A DNA stretch of 64,000 bases from Wenyingzhuangia fucanilytica (GTDB lineage: Bacteria > Bacteroidota > Bacteroidia > Flavobacteriales > Flavobacteriaceae): the NCBI RefSeq assembly GCF_001697185.1, contig NZ_CP014224.1:372001-436000 (forward strand). Direction: 5' to 3'. Shown here piece by piece: positions 1 to 8,548 of this stretch. The notes under the pieces were generated by a model. That model worked only from the letters and a program-made list of their open reading frames with translations. It was not told the origin of the DNA and searched no databases. Every line of letters begins with the position of its first letter. Within the stretch, counting starts at the first letter, position 1. The translations under genes were made by a program, and so were the position numbers.

Positions 1-1
1 C

Positions 2-1906
2 ATGTCAGAGATTCTAGAGGATGGAACTACAGCTATTGGAGGAGTTAAATTTAGAAAAAGAGTAGAACCAAACGAAACGCTAACAACACATATAAATAAT
101 GTAGTGGTGCCTTCTGGAGCTGGAGAAGTTACATTGCGTATTGCTGGTAGGTTTTGGGAAAGTGGTATGCAGCCAAAAGAAATAACATTCAATGGACATT
201 CACTTCCGTTAACAACAGATTGGAGAGGAGAAACTCGTGATTCTAGAAATGTATGGTTTGGAGTCTATGAATTAGATGTTCCTATCGAGTATTTAGAAAC
301 TAATAATACTGTTACATGTACAGCTAAAGGAAATTACGCAGAGTATACAACTGTTATGATTCAGGTTTTTGATTTTAGTAAAGAGCCAAAACGATCTGAT
401 AAAATAGCTTCGGTTGCAGTTACATCACTTGCGATTGATGAAGCGTCTTTAGATCTTATGGTAGATGAAAATAAGGCTTTGAATGCACATGTAGTTCCAG
501 AAAACGCAACGAATACTGCGGTTACTTGGTCTTCGTCAAATGAAGGAGTAGCTACGGTAGATGAGTTTGGAATAGTGACAGGTGTTTCTGAGGGAACAGT
601 AACCATTACTGCAACTTCTGTAGATGGAAGTTTTACAGATTCAGCAACGGTAAATGTATCTGCTTTTTCTGCAACAGCTGTATCTAGTATATCGATTAAC
701 GAAGGGGATACTATGTCTATTGAGTATTACAAAACGACACCGCTTCAAGTAAATATTAACCCAATAAACGCTACAGAACAAAATGTTAGCTGGTCATCTT
801 CAGATACGAGTATTGTTGAGGTAGATTCAAATACAGGAAAAGTAGTAGGGAAAGTAATATATGGAACGGCAACTATTACCGCTACGCTTACAGATCCTAA
901 CAACGGCGGAATGGTTCACTCTGCAAGTACTTTGATTACTGTAGATCCTCCTGCAGATTTTGTTTCTGTAACAGGTGTAAGTATTACTCCAGATGAGAAA
1001 ACATTAACGGCTATTGGAGAAAAGGTGCAGTTAACAGAAGTTGTGCTTCCTTCTAATGCAACTATAAAAACACATACTTGGTCGTCTAGTGATACTAATG
1101 TTGCTACGGTTACAGAGAATGGATTGGTAACGGCTGTGGCGAATGGTACTGCACAAATAACAGTGGTTACTACCGATGGTGATTTTAGTGCTAGTTGTAA
1201 TTTAATAGTAGAGATCAGTACTGATACAGGGAATAAGATAGTGATTGAAGCAGAGGAGTTTAATACAACAGGTGGAACTTTTGATGATGGATACGTTGCT
1301 GCTCCTTATGGAGTAAATAAAGGGTCAACTGCTATTAATTATGTAAACTCAGGCGATTGGGTAACTTATGAAAATGTTAATGTAGAAGATGCCGCAGAAT
1401 ATAACATTGTTTACTTTATTTCAACACCTGTGGCAAATGCTCAAGTACAGATATCAGTAGATGGGAATATTGTTTCAACAGACAATGTTACAAATACTGG
1501 TGGATGGGATAGTTATGGGGCTTTAACTGCTTCACAATCCATAGAATTAACTTCTGGAATGCATACAGTTAAAGTTGTAGCATCAGGTTCTAATGCTTGG
1601 CAATGGAATCTAGATAAGATAGAGTTTCAGCAAAAAACATTAAGTACAAAGGCGTTTAAGAAAACGGTATCGAGTGCTTATATCTATCCAAATCCAGTTG
1701 TAAATAGTTTAACAATAAATGGAGAAAATTCTCAAGAGGCTTTTGTCGTTAGAATTTTAACTCCACAAGGAAGTTTGTTAAAGGTTCTTAAAATTGATGG
1801 AATTCCTAGCACTATTGATGTATCTGATTTAGATACTGGAGTATATTTATTAAATGTTGGAAATACAACAGTTAACAAAACGCTAAAAATGGTAAAAACT
1901 AAATAA
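2..1906 (+). CDS. Secreted multidomain protein, 5' truncated: three Ig-like (Big_2) repeats, CBM6, T9SS sorting tail
   Basis: The gene is cut by the window edge, so the ATG at base 2 is probably internal. About residues 1-130 form a beta-rich region. Three bacterial Ig-like repeats follow (about 135-220, 225-315, 320-403), each with the TWSSS/SWSSSD core and the ATV..G.VT pattern. A CBM6-like module starts at EAEEFN (about 410-540) and has the W/NLDKIEF end typical of that family. The tail has the YPNPV motif and a T9SS type A sorting region (about 560-634). The protein is therefore exported and carbohydrate-binding. The first 130 residues faintly resemble the beta-sandwich that follows the catalytic barrel in GH86 agarases and porphyranases, from memory only. 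The neighbouring agar-type operon fits that reading, but the catalytic domain lies outside the window. Confidence 0.8.
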   Translation: MSEILEDGTTAIGGVKFRKRVEPNETLTTHINNVVVPSGAGEVTLRIAGRFWESGMQPKEITFNGHSLPLTTDWRGETRDSRNVWFGVYELDVPIEYLETNNTVTCTAKGNYAEYTTVMIQVFDFSKEPKRSDKIASVAVTSLAIDEASLDLMVDENKALNAHVVPENATNTAVTWSSSNEGVATVDEFGIVTGVSEGTVTITATSVDGSFTDSATVNVSAFSATAVSSISINEGDTMSIEYYKTTPLQVNINPINATEQNVSWSSSDTSIVEVDSNTGKVVGKVIYGTATITATLTDPNNGGMVHSASTLITVDPPADFVSVTGVSITPDEKTLTAIGEKVQLTEVVLPSNATIKTHTWSSSDTNVATVTENGLVTAVANGTAQITVVTTDGDFSASCNLIVEISTDTGNKIVIEAEEFNTTGGTFDDGYVAAPYGVNKGSTAINYVNSGDWVTYENVNVEDAAEYNIVYFISTPVANAQVQISVDGNIVSTDNVTNTGGWDSYGALTASQSIELTSGMHTVKVVASGSNAWQWNLDKIEFQQKTLSTKAFKKTVSSAYIYPNPVVNSLTINGENSQEAFVVRILTPQGSLLKVLKIDGIPSTIDVSDLDTGVYLLNVGNTTVNKTLKMVKTK

Positions 1907-1932
1907 TGTTTTAAGTACTAATAGATCATTAT

Positions 1933-1965
1933 AAAACCTCGAGTATTCCTCGAGGTTTTTCTTTT
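1933..1965 (+). terminator. Rho-independent terminator of the CBM6/T9SS gene
   Basis: Arms AACCTCGAG and CTCGAGGTT enclose a five-base loop and are followed by a T-rich run. It lies 27 bases after the stop codon at 1906 and separates this gene from the IclR regulator. Confidence 0.85.
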
Positions 1966-2033
1966 ATTTAAAACATCTAGAGGTCTATTGTTTTAGTGTT
2001 AATCAATGTTTTTAGTTTATAAATAAAAAGAAG

Positions 2034-2060
2034 TTGTTCTTATAATTAATCTTATTTTTG
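2034..2060 (+). promoter_or_regulatory. Promoter of the IclR regulator gene
   Basis: A TTG at 2034-2036 and TATTTTTG at 2053-2060, 16 bases apart, match the Bacteroidetes -33/-7 pattern. The start codon follows 20 bases later. The upstream motif CTAGAGGTCT at 1977-1986 recurs before the lipoprotein gene near 16221. Confidence 0.55.
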
Positions 2061-2080
2061 TTTCTATTAAATTAAAACAT

Positions 2081-2872
2081 ATGGGTTTAGAAGAGAAAGC
2101 AGATGGGAAACCAACGTATAATGTCCCTAATTTGGAGCGTGGTTTAATGATTATAGAATTGTTGGCTACTTGCAAACAAGGGTTAACCTTGGCTGAAATT
2201 ATAGAGACATTGTCTATTACTAAAACAACTGCTTTTAGAATTGTTAGTACGTTAATATTTAAAAATTATCTTCAAAAAAATGAGACAACTAAAAAGATTA
2301 CCCTTTCTAGAAAAATGCTAACACTTGGCTTGTCTGCTATTAATGAGCAAAGTATAGCAGAAGTGTCTATAGATATTATGAGAGCTACTAGAGATGAGTT
2401 AAAAGAATCTGTTATGTTAGGTGTTATTTTGGGAGACAAAGGAACTATTTTGGAACAAGTAGCTTCTTCATATCCAGTAAAACTGTTTGTTGAACAAGGA
2501 ACCCAGTTTAGTTTACATAGCTCTGTAGGAGGAAAATCTATTTTGGCATATTTGCCAGATAAAGAAATGAATGCTATTGTTGAGGAAATGGAATTCACTC
2601 CTTTTACAGAAAACACATTAACTTCAAAAGAAGTGTTTAAGGAGCAATTAAAACAAGTTAAAAAATCCGGATACGCTGTAGATAATGGGGAAGATATACA
2701 AGGGATTAATTGTGTAGGAGCTCCTATTTTTAATGAATATGGTGTGCCAGTTGCTGCTATTTGGATTACAGCACCACATGGTAGATTGCCTTCTAAAGAT
2801 TTTCATAAAAAAGGAGAAGTGATAGCAAGATATGCGAAGGAAATTTCTCTAAAATTAGGTTATGTAGGGTAG
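2081..2872 (+). CDS. IclR-family transcriptional regulator
   Basis: The 263-residue protein has the IclR layout. An N-terminal winged helix-turn-helix occupies about residues 15-75 (NLERGLMIIELL, then LTLAEIIETLSITKTTAFRIVSTL). A C-terminal effector domain follows, with the family-typical HSSVGGKSILAYLP and GYAVDNGEDIQGINCVGAPIF segments. IclR proteins usually bind small sugar acids or aromatic acids and control an adjacent catabolic operon. Here the gene lies directly upstream of, and in the same direction as, the anhydrogalactose operon starting at 3114, so control of that operon is inferred. The effector may be 2-keto-3-deoxygalactonate or 2-keto-3-deoxygluconate, by analogy with KdgR. A near-palindrome at 3003-3020 is a candidate binding site. 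Confidence 0.88.
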   Translation: MGLEEKADGKPTYNVPNLERGLMIIELLATCKQGLTLAEIIETLSITKTTAFRIVSTLIFKNYLQKNETTKKITLSRKMLTLGLSAINEQSIAEVSIDIMRATRDELKESVMLGVILGDKGTILEQVASSYPVKLFVEQGTQFSLHSSVGGKSILAYLPDKEMNAIVEEMEFTPFTENTLTSKEVFKEQLKQVKKSGYAVDNGEDIQGINCVGAPIFNEYGVPVAAIWITAPHGRLPSKDFHKKGEVIARYAKEISLKLGYVG

Positions 2873-2899
2873 TTTATTTGAAATTTTTTTAAAATAATG

Positions 2900-2945
2900 A
2901 ACTCATAGATAGTTGTTTAAGCAATTATTTATGAGTTTTTTTTGT
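2900..2945 (+). terminator. Terminator after the IclR gene
   Basis: AACTCATA and TATGAGTT flank an imperfectly paired inner stem and are followed by eight T. It separates the regulator transcript from the downstream operon. Confidence 0.65.
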
Positions 2946-3002
2946 TTATACACTTAGTGTTTATTAGGGGGTAATGTAAATGCTAATTCTGTTTTTGAAA
3001 CT

Positions 3003-3020
3003 AATTTCATATATGGAATT
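3003..3020. promoter_or_regulatory. Candidate operator, near-palindrome upstream of the operon promoter
   Basis: The 18-base AATTTCATATATGGAATT has nine-base arms that match at eight of nine positions. It ends 18 bases before the -33 element of the operon promoter. Its GGAA/TTCC-like half-sites and position after the IclR gene make it a plausible IclR site. This is inference. Confidence 0.4.
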
Positions 3021-3038
3021 TTTTTTCTTGAAAAAGGG

Positions 3039-3066
3039 TTGTTTTTTACAATAAATTGTATATTTG
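3039..3066 (+). promoter_or_regulatory. Promoter of the anhydrogalactose operon
   Basis: TTG at 3039-3041 and TATATTTG at 3059-3066 are separated by 17 bases, a good Bacteroidetes promoter. Transcription would begin near 3073, about 40 bases before the ATG at 3114. This argues against a start inside the promoter at 3039. A GAAAC-AA-GTTTC inverted repeat lies just downstream, at about 3077-3088. Confidence 0.65.
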
Positions 3067-3113
3067 TTTCAAATGAGAAACAAGTTTCTTATTTGGAATT
3101 TAATAAAAAGAAG

Positions 3114-4130
3114 ATGAAAGCAACCATTTATGAAGGTAATAAGACCTTTACTGTAATTGAAAAAGAAATTAATCAGCCAAAAAAAGGTGAAGTAAGAATT
3201 AAAGTAGCTTATGTTGGTGTGTGTGGAACCGATGTGCATATTTATCATGGAATGATGGATAAGCGTGTAAGTATTCCTGTAACAATAGGTCATGAAATGT
3301 CTGGTGTAGTTGATGCTATTGGAGAAGGGGTGACGGATTATGAAGTTGGTGATAAAATAGTTGTTCGTCCATTAGACGACAGAAAAGTAAAGCCATCAGA
3401 TAAAGGTTTTAATCACATTTGTGAAGAGTTAAAATTTGTAGGAATTGATAGCGAAGGGGCTATGCAACAATTTTGGAATGTTCCAACCTTTATTTTACAT
3501 AAGTTAAAACCAGAAACAGATTTAAAATTAGCTGCGTTGATAGAGCCTTTGTCAGTTGCTACACATGATGTGCGTAGAAGTGGATTGGTAAAAGGAGAAA
3601 CTGCAGTCGTTTTAGGAGGTGGGCCTATTGGGTTATTGGTAGCTATGGTTGCTAAAGAAGTTGGAGCTCAGGTAATTATTTCTGAAGTAAACCCTAAACG
3701 TATTGCTAAAGCAAAAGAATTAGGTTTTGATGCCGTAAGTCCTATAGAAGTTGATTTAGTTGAGTATGTAAAAAGCAAGACAGAAGACCGTAGAGCGGAT
3801 GTTGTTTTTGAAGTAGCAGGAGTACAACCAGCATTAGATGTTATGTGTGAAGTAGCTGGGATTAGAGGTAGAATTTTAATGGTGGCTATTCACGGTGTAA
3901 AAAAAGAAGTGGATTTGTTTAAGTTTTTCTGGAAAGAACTAAGCTTAATTGGTGCTCGTGTATATGAGAAAGAAGATTATGAAAAATCAATTGAGTTGAT
4001 TACTGCTAACGAATTGCCATTCGAACAAATGATTACAGATGTACAACCATTGAGTAATATTCAACAAGTTTTCGAAAATATAGATAGTAACCCTGATGGA
4101 CTTAAGGTTTTAATGGATTGTCAATTATAA
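3114..4130 (+). CDS. Zinc-type alcohol dehydrogenase, possible 2,5-diketo-3-deoxygalactonate 5-reductase
   Basis: This medium-chain dehydrogenase (338 residues from the ATG at 3114) resembles threonine/sorbitol/L-galactonate dehydrogenases. It shows the catalytic-zinc region GVCGTDVHIYHG and GHEMSG, an EPLSVATHDVRR segment, and the nucleotide-binding GGGPIGLL. The usual four-cysteine structural zinc loop is absent; only one Cys (HICEE) lies in that region. It is the first gene of the operon, seven bases before GH3. In the reported anhydro-L-galactose route that epimerises 2-keto-3-deoxy-L-galactonate, a dehydrogenase and a reductase act through a 2,5-diketo intermediate. This gene and the SDR at 6335 are candidates for those steps. 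Which does which is not visible. The start at 3114 was preferred because the -7 element lies at 3059-3066. Confidence 0.75.
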   Translation: MKATIYEGNKTFTVIEKEINQPKKGEVRIKVAYVGVCGTDVHIYHGMMDKRVSIPVTIGHEMSGVVDAIGEGVTDYEVGDKIVVRPLDDRKVKPSDKGFNHICEELKFVGIDSEGAMQQFWNVPTFILHKLKPETDLKLAALIEPLSVATHDVRRSGLVKGETAVVLGGGPIGLLVAMVAKEVGAQVIISEVNPKRIAKAKELGFDAVSPIEVDLVEYVKSKTEDRRADVVFEVAGVQPALDVMCEVAGIRGRILMVAIHGVKKEVDLFKFFWKELSLIGARVYEKEDYEKSIELITANELPFEQMITDVQPLSNIQQVFENIDSNPDGLKVLMDCQL

Positions 4131-4137
4131 GATAAGG

Positions 4138-6318
4138 ATGTTAAAAAGAGCAATACTATTATTATGCATTCCGTTCATCGGTTTCAGTCAATCCTCAGAC
4201 AGGAAATGGTTTGATTCATCGCTTACTTTTGAGCAAAGAATTGATTTCTTGATTTCAGAAATGACCTTGGAAGAAAAAACAAATCAACTTCTAAGTGAAA
4301 GTCCTGAAATTAAACGATTGGGTATTCCTGAATATAATTGGTGGAATGAAGCTTTACATGGTGTTGCAAGAAATGGTAAAGCAACAGTTTTTCCACAGGC
4401 TATTGGTTTAGCGGCAACTTTTGATACTGATTTAGCATTTCAAGTAGCTAGCGCAATTTCTGATGAAGCTCGAGCAAAATTCAATATTTCTCAATCTATT
4501 GGGAATAGAGGCCAATATGCTGGTTTAACTTTTTGGACGCCAAACGTAAATATTTTTAGAGATCCTAGATGGGGAAGAGGTCAAGAAACCTATGGAGAAG
4601 ATCCTTATTTAACTTCTAAAATGGGAGTTGCTTTTGTAAAGGGATTACAAGGAAATCATAAAAAATATTTAAAAACGGCGGCTTGTGCTAAACATTTTGC
4701 AGTGCATTCAGGACCCGAAGAGTTGAGACATCATTTTAACGCCTCTCCATCAAAAAAAGATTTGAATGAAACATATTTGCCTGCTTTTGAAGCGTTGGTA
4801 AAAGATGCGGATGTTGAGGGAGTTATGTCTGCTTATAATTCAGTATATGGTTCTCCTGCTAGTAGCAGTAAATTGTTATTAAAGGATGTCTTGAGAGATC
4901 AATGGGGATTCAATGGATATATTGTATCCGATTGTGGTGCCTTGAGTGATATTTATAAAGGTCACAAAGTTGTAAAAACTCAAACAGAAGCTGCGGCGTT
5001 GGCTTTAGAAACAGGTTTGAATTTAAATTGTGGATATGTTTATGGTGTTCTTGAAAAAGCAATTAAGGAAGGGTTAACTTCAGAGAAAACAGTAGACAAG
5101 AGGTTAAAAGAACTTTTGATGACTCGTTTTAAATTAGGATTTTTTGACTCGGTAGAAGATAATCCATACAATGCAATTTCTCCAACAGAAATTCACTCAG
5201 AAAAGCATGTTGCTTTGGCAAGAGAAACGGCTTTAAAGTCTATTGTGTTGTTAAAAAACAACAACAATACCTTACCACTAAGTAAAGATATTAAAGCACC
5301 ATATATAACGGGTCCTTTTGCTGCGTCTAACGATGTGTTGTTAGGAAGTTATTACGGAATGACGACCAATTTAGTTTCTGTTTTAGAGGGAATTTCTGAA
5401 AAAGTTTCTTTAGGGACCTCTTTAAATTATAGAATGGGAGCTTTGCCATTTACAAAAAATGTAAATCCTAAAAATTGGGCTCCAAATGTAGCAAAAACAG
5501 CTGATGCAGTAATTGTTGTAGTTGGATTGTCTGCTGATTTTGAAGGTGAAGAGGTAGATGCAATTGCTTCTCCAAACAAAGGAGATAAAAAAGATTTAAA
5601 GTTGCCACAAAATCAAATTGATTATGTAAAAAAACTAGGGGCTAATAAAAAAGGACCGTTAATCTTAGTAGTGGCTTCTGGTAGTGCAGTTTCTTTAGGA
5701 GAATTATACGATTTGGCAGATGCTATTGTTTTGATGTGGTACCCTGGAGAGCAAGGAGGTCATGCTGTTGCTGATGTCTTGTTTGGAGATGAATCTCCAT
5801 CAGGTCACTTGCCAATTACTTTTCCAAAATCGATAGATCAATTGCCTGCTTTTGAAGATTATAGTATGAGAGGTAGAACTTATAAATATATGGAAAAAGA
5901 ACCCTTGTTTCCATTTGGTTTTGGCTTGTCATACACTAGGTTTAAATATGATTCAATAAAAATATCTCAAACCAAAATTAGAAAAAATGATAAAGTAACA
6001 ATTTCATGTAGGGTGACTAATACAGGTGGAATTAATAGTGAAGATGTAGCTCAATTGTATTTGGTGTCAGAAAACGATGATAATGAATTGCCCTTGTATA
6101 AGTTGTTGAGATTTAAAAGGTTGAATTTAAATTCAAATTCATCAACAATGATCTCTTTTGAATTGCCTGCTGAAGAACTGTATCAAATTAATAAAGAGGG
6201 TGAAAAAGAGTGGATAAAAGGAAAATACAAATTAGTAATAGCAAATGCTCTACCAAGTAAAAGAAGTAAAGATTTAGGAGCAACGACCCCAGTAATAAAA
6301 CATATAGAATTGAAATAA
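4138..6318 (+). CDS. GH3 family glycoside hydrolase, exported
   Basis: The 726-residue protein has an N-terminal signal peptide (about residues 1-18, ending GFSQS). The GH3 N-terminal barrel shows WWNEALHGVAR, RDPRWGRGQETYGEDPYL and CAKHFAVHSGPE. The nucleophile motif is GYIVSDCGAL. The GH3 C-terminal domain and a fibronectin III-like end follow. The WWNEALHGVAR form is shared with the beta-xylosidase/arabinosidase branch, but GH3 specificity cannot be read from motifs. In this operon, with two sulfatases and GH117, removal of a beta-linked side sugar or terminal galactose/xylose from red-algal oligosaccharides in the periplasm is plausible. It is preceded by the zinc dehydrogenase and followed after 16 bases by an SDR. 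Confidence 0.88.
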   Translation: MLKRAILLLCIPFIGFSQSSDRKWFDSSLTFEQRIDFLISEMTLEEKTNQLLSESPEIKRLGIPEYNWWNEALHGVARNGKATVFPQAIGLAATFDTDLAFQVASAISDEARAKFNISQSIGNRGQYAGLTFWTPNVNIFRDPRWGRGQETYGEDPYLTSKMGVAFVKGLQGNHKKYLKTAACAKHFAVHSGPEELRHHFNASPSKKDLNETYLPAFEALVKDADVEGVMSAYNSVYGSPASSSKLLLKDVLRDQWGFNGYIVSDCGALSDIYKGHKVVKTQTEAAALALETGLNLNCGYVYGVLEKAIKEGLTSEKTVDKRLKELLMTRFKLGFFDSVEDNPYNAISPTEIHSEKHVALARETALKSIVLLKNNNNTLPLSKDIKAPYITGPFAASNDVLLGSYYGMTTNLVSVLEGISEKVSLGTSLNYRMGALPFTKNVNPKNWAPNVAKTADAVIVVVGLSADFEGEEVDAIASPNKGDKKDLKLPQNQIDYVKKLGANKKGPLILVVASGSAVSLGELYDLADAIVLMWYPGEQGGHAVADVLFGDESPSGHLPITFPKSIDQLPAFEDYSMRGRTYKYMEKEPLFPFGFGLSYTRFKYDSIKISQTKIRKNDKVTISCRVTNTGGINSEDVAQLYLVSENDDNELPLYKLLRFKRLNLNSNSSTMISFELPAEELYQINKEGEKEWIKGKYKLVIANALPSKRSKDLGATTPVIKHIELK

Positions 6319-6334
6319 CATAAAAATTAAAAAG

Positions 6335-7105
6335 ATGAGTATTTTAAATACATTTAGTTTAGAAGGAAAAACAGCTTTAGTAACAGGTTGTAAACGTGGA
6401 ATTGGAAAAGCCATGGCTATTGGTTTAGCAGAAGCTGGTGCTAATGTTATTGGAGTGTCTGCTTCTTTAGAGTTAAGCGGAAGTGATGTTGAAAAAGAAG
6501 TACAAGCTGTAGGTAAAAATTTTAGTGCTTATCAATGTGATTTTTCAGATAGAAAATCATTGTATGCATTTATTGCTGCGGTAAAAAAAGATCATCCACA
6601 AATTGATATTTTGGTAAACAACGCAGGAACCATTTTAAGAACTCCAGCAGCGGAACATCCAGATGAAATGTGGGATAAAGTAATTGAAGTAAATCAAAAT
6701 GCCCAATTTATCTTAACAAGAGAAATTGGAAAAGAAATGATTAAAAGAGGATCTGGAAAAGTAATTTTTACAGCATCATTATTAACATTCCAAGGAGGGA
6801 TCACTGTGCCAGGTTATGCAGCAAGTAAGGGAGCAATTGGTCAGTTAACAATGGCTTTTGCTAACGAATGGGCTGGTAAAGGAGTAAATGTAAATGCAAT
6901 TGCACCAGGTTATATTGCTACAGATAATACAGAAGCATTAAGAAATGATGCAGATAGATCAGCATCTATTTTAGCTCGTATTCCTGCAGGTAGATGGGGA
7001 GAGGCACAAGATTTTGCAGGACCTACAGTGTTCTTAGCGTCAGAGGCAGCTTCATATATGCATGGTAGTATTATGCTAGTTGACGGTGGATGGATGGGAC
7101 GTTAA
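6335..7105 (+). CDS. SDR oxidoreductase, KduD-like; possible 2-keto-3-deoxygalactonate 5-dehydrogenase
   Basis: The 256-residue short-chain dehydrogenase has TGCKRGIGKA for NAD(P) binding, NNAG around residue 96, and the YAASK catalytic pair. It ends in a family-typical VDGGWMGR. Overall it resembles 2-deoxy-D-gluconate 3-dehydrogenase / KduD, which interconverts 2-keto-3-deoxygluconate and 5-keto-4-deoxyuronate. In an anhydrogalactose operon, oxidation of 2-keto-3-deoxygalactonate at C5 is the likely job, with the zinc dehydrogenase at 3114 making the partner reduction. The fold and class are clear; the substrate is inferred from neighbours. Confidence 0.82.
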   Translation: MSILNTFSLEGKTALVTGCKRGIGKAMAIGLAEAGANVIGVSASLELSGSDVEKEVQAVGKNFSAYQCDFSDRKSLYAFIAAVKKDHPQIDILVNNAGTILRTPAAEHPDEMWDKVIEVNQNAQFILTREIGKEMIKRGSGKVIFTASLLTFQGGITVPGYAASKGAIGQLTMAFANEWAGKGVNVNAIAPGYIATDNTEALRNDADRSASILARIPAGRWGEAQDFAGPTVFLASEAASYMHGSIMLVDGGWMGR

Positions 7106-7126
7106 TTTTTCCACAATAAGGTAAGT

Positions 7127-8530
7127 ATGAAAAAAACTCTAAACATAATATCACATAAATATCCAACTTTAATAGTGTTTATTTTTGGAGTGTTTTCATA
7201 TGTATATAGCCAAAATCAGCCTAATATTATATTCATTTTATCGGATGATGCAGGTTATGCCGATTTTGGTTTTCAAGGTAGTAAGGAATTTAAAACGCCA
7301 AATTTAGATAAACTAGCTACACAAAGCATTCGTTTTACGCAAGCTTATGTATCTGCGGCTGTTTGTGGTCCTTCAAGAGCAGGAATTTTAACCGGTAAGT
7401 ACCAACAACGATTTGGTTACGAAGAAAACAATGTTCCAGGTTACATGAGTGCTTCAGGAACTATAGGTGATGACATGGGCTTACCACTTGATCAAAAATT
7501 AATTTCGGAATACCTTCAAGAACAAGGTTATAAAACGGCTTTGTTTGGAAAATGGCACATGGGTAATGCCGACCGTTTTCATCCTACTAAAAGAGGTTTC
7601 GATATCTTTTACGGATTTAGAGGTGGTGCTAGAAGTTATTACGAGTTTGACGAGAATAATATAAGTTCTAGAAAAGAAGACAATATGGAACGTGGTTTTG
7701 GCACTTTTGAAGAGTCTAAACAGTATCTAACCGATGCCTTGGCTAATGAAACCGTTCGTTTTATTGAAGAAAATAAAACACAACCATTTTTTGTGTATTT
7801 ATCTTTTAATGCGGTACATACACCTATGGAAGCGCAACCAAAAGATTTGAAAAAATTTCCAAGCTTAAAAGGTAAACGAAAAATTTTAGCGGCTATGGCC
7901 TTGGCTTTAGATCGTGCATGTGGAAAGGTAATAGATAAATTAGATGAACTGGAGTTAAGAGAAAACACCATTATTGTATTTACAAATGATAATGGAGGTC
8001 CTTCGGATACGAATGCATCATTAAATAAACCTTTAGGAGGTACAAAAGCGAATCATCTAGAAGGAGGTATTCGTGTACCGTTTTTAATGTCTTTGCCAAA
8101 TCAGTATTTGAAAAATACGGTTTATGAAGATCCTATAAGCACCTTGGATTTGTTTCCAACCTTCTATCATTTAGCTGGAGGAGATGAAAAGCAAATAGCA
8201 GGTTTAGATGGTGTTAATTTATTACCATACGTAACAGGAAAAAACAAATCTAGGCCACACGAAACATTGTATTGGAAGAAGGAAGTTAGAGGTGCGATTA
8301 GACATCATGATTGGAAATTAATTCGTTACCCAGATCGTCCAGCAGAACTATATAATTTGGCAGAAGATGAAGCTGAAATTAACAATTTAGCGACAGCACA
8401 TCCAAACATTGTAAAGGAATTGTATAAACAATTTTTTGAATGGGAAGTGTCTTTAGAACGCCCACGATGGATGTTAAAACATCAATATGAAAAAGACGCC
8501 ATAGAGCGACTAGATAAATACAGAAACTAA
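7127..8530 (+). CDS. Exported sulfatase (S1 family, formylglycine type)
   Basis: The 467-residue protein has an N-terminal hydrophobic export segment (about residues 12-29, ending VYSQ). The sulfatase start [16 protein letters not shown] carries the metal-binding aspartates. The active-site motif C-G-P-S-R, in [16 protein letters not shown], has Cys for conversion to formylglycine. Further family marks are GKWHMG and NDNGGPS. It should hydrolyse sulfate esters of algal galactans in the periplasm. No sulfatase-maturing enzyme is present in this window. It sits within the operon, 21 bases after the SDR and 18 bases before the aldehyde dehydrogenase. The position of the sulfate removed cannot be told from the sequence. 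Confidence 0.9.
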   Translation: MKKTLNIISHKYPTLIVFIFGVFSYVYSQNQPNIIFILSDDAGYADFGFQGSKEFKTPNLDKLATQSIRFTQAYVSAAVCGPSRAGILTGKYQQRFGYEENNVPGYMSASGTIGDDMGLPLDQKLISEYLQEQGYKTALFGKWHMGNADRFHPTKRGFDIFYGFRGGARSYYEFDENNISSRKEDNMERGFGTFEESKQYLTDALANETVRFIEENKTQPFFVYLSFNAVHTPMEAQPKDLKKFPSLKGKRKILAAMALALDRACGKVIDKLDELELRENTIIVFTNDNGGPSDTNASLNKPLGGTKANHLEGGIRVPFLMSLPNQYLKNTVYEDPISTLDLFPTFYHLAGGDEKQIAGLDGVNLLPYVTGKNKSRPHETLYWKKEVRGAIRHHDWKLIRYPDRPAELYNLAEDEAEINNLATAHPNIVKELYKQFFEWEVSLERPRWMLKHQYEKDAIERLDKYRN

Positions 8531-8548
8531 TAATTAAAACGATTAATT

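Noticed and set aside
3039-3113. Upstream in-frame start of the zinc dehydrogenase
   Set aside because: The -7 element at 3059-3066 lies inside this extension, so transcription would begin after it.
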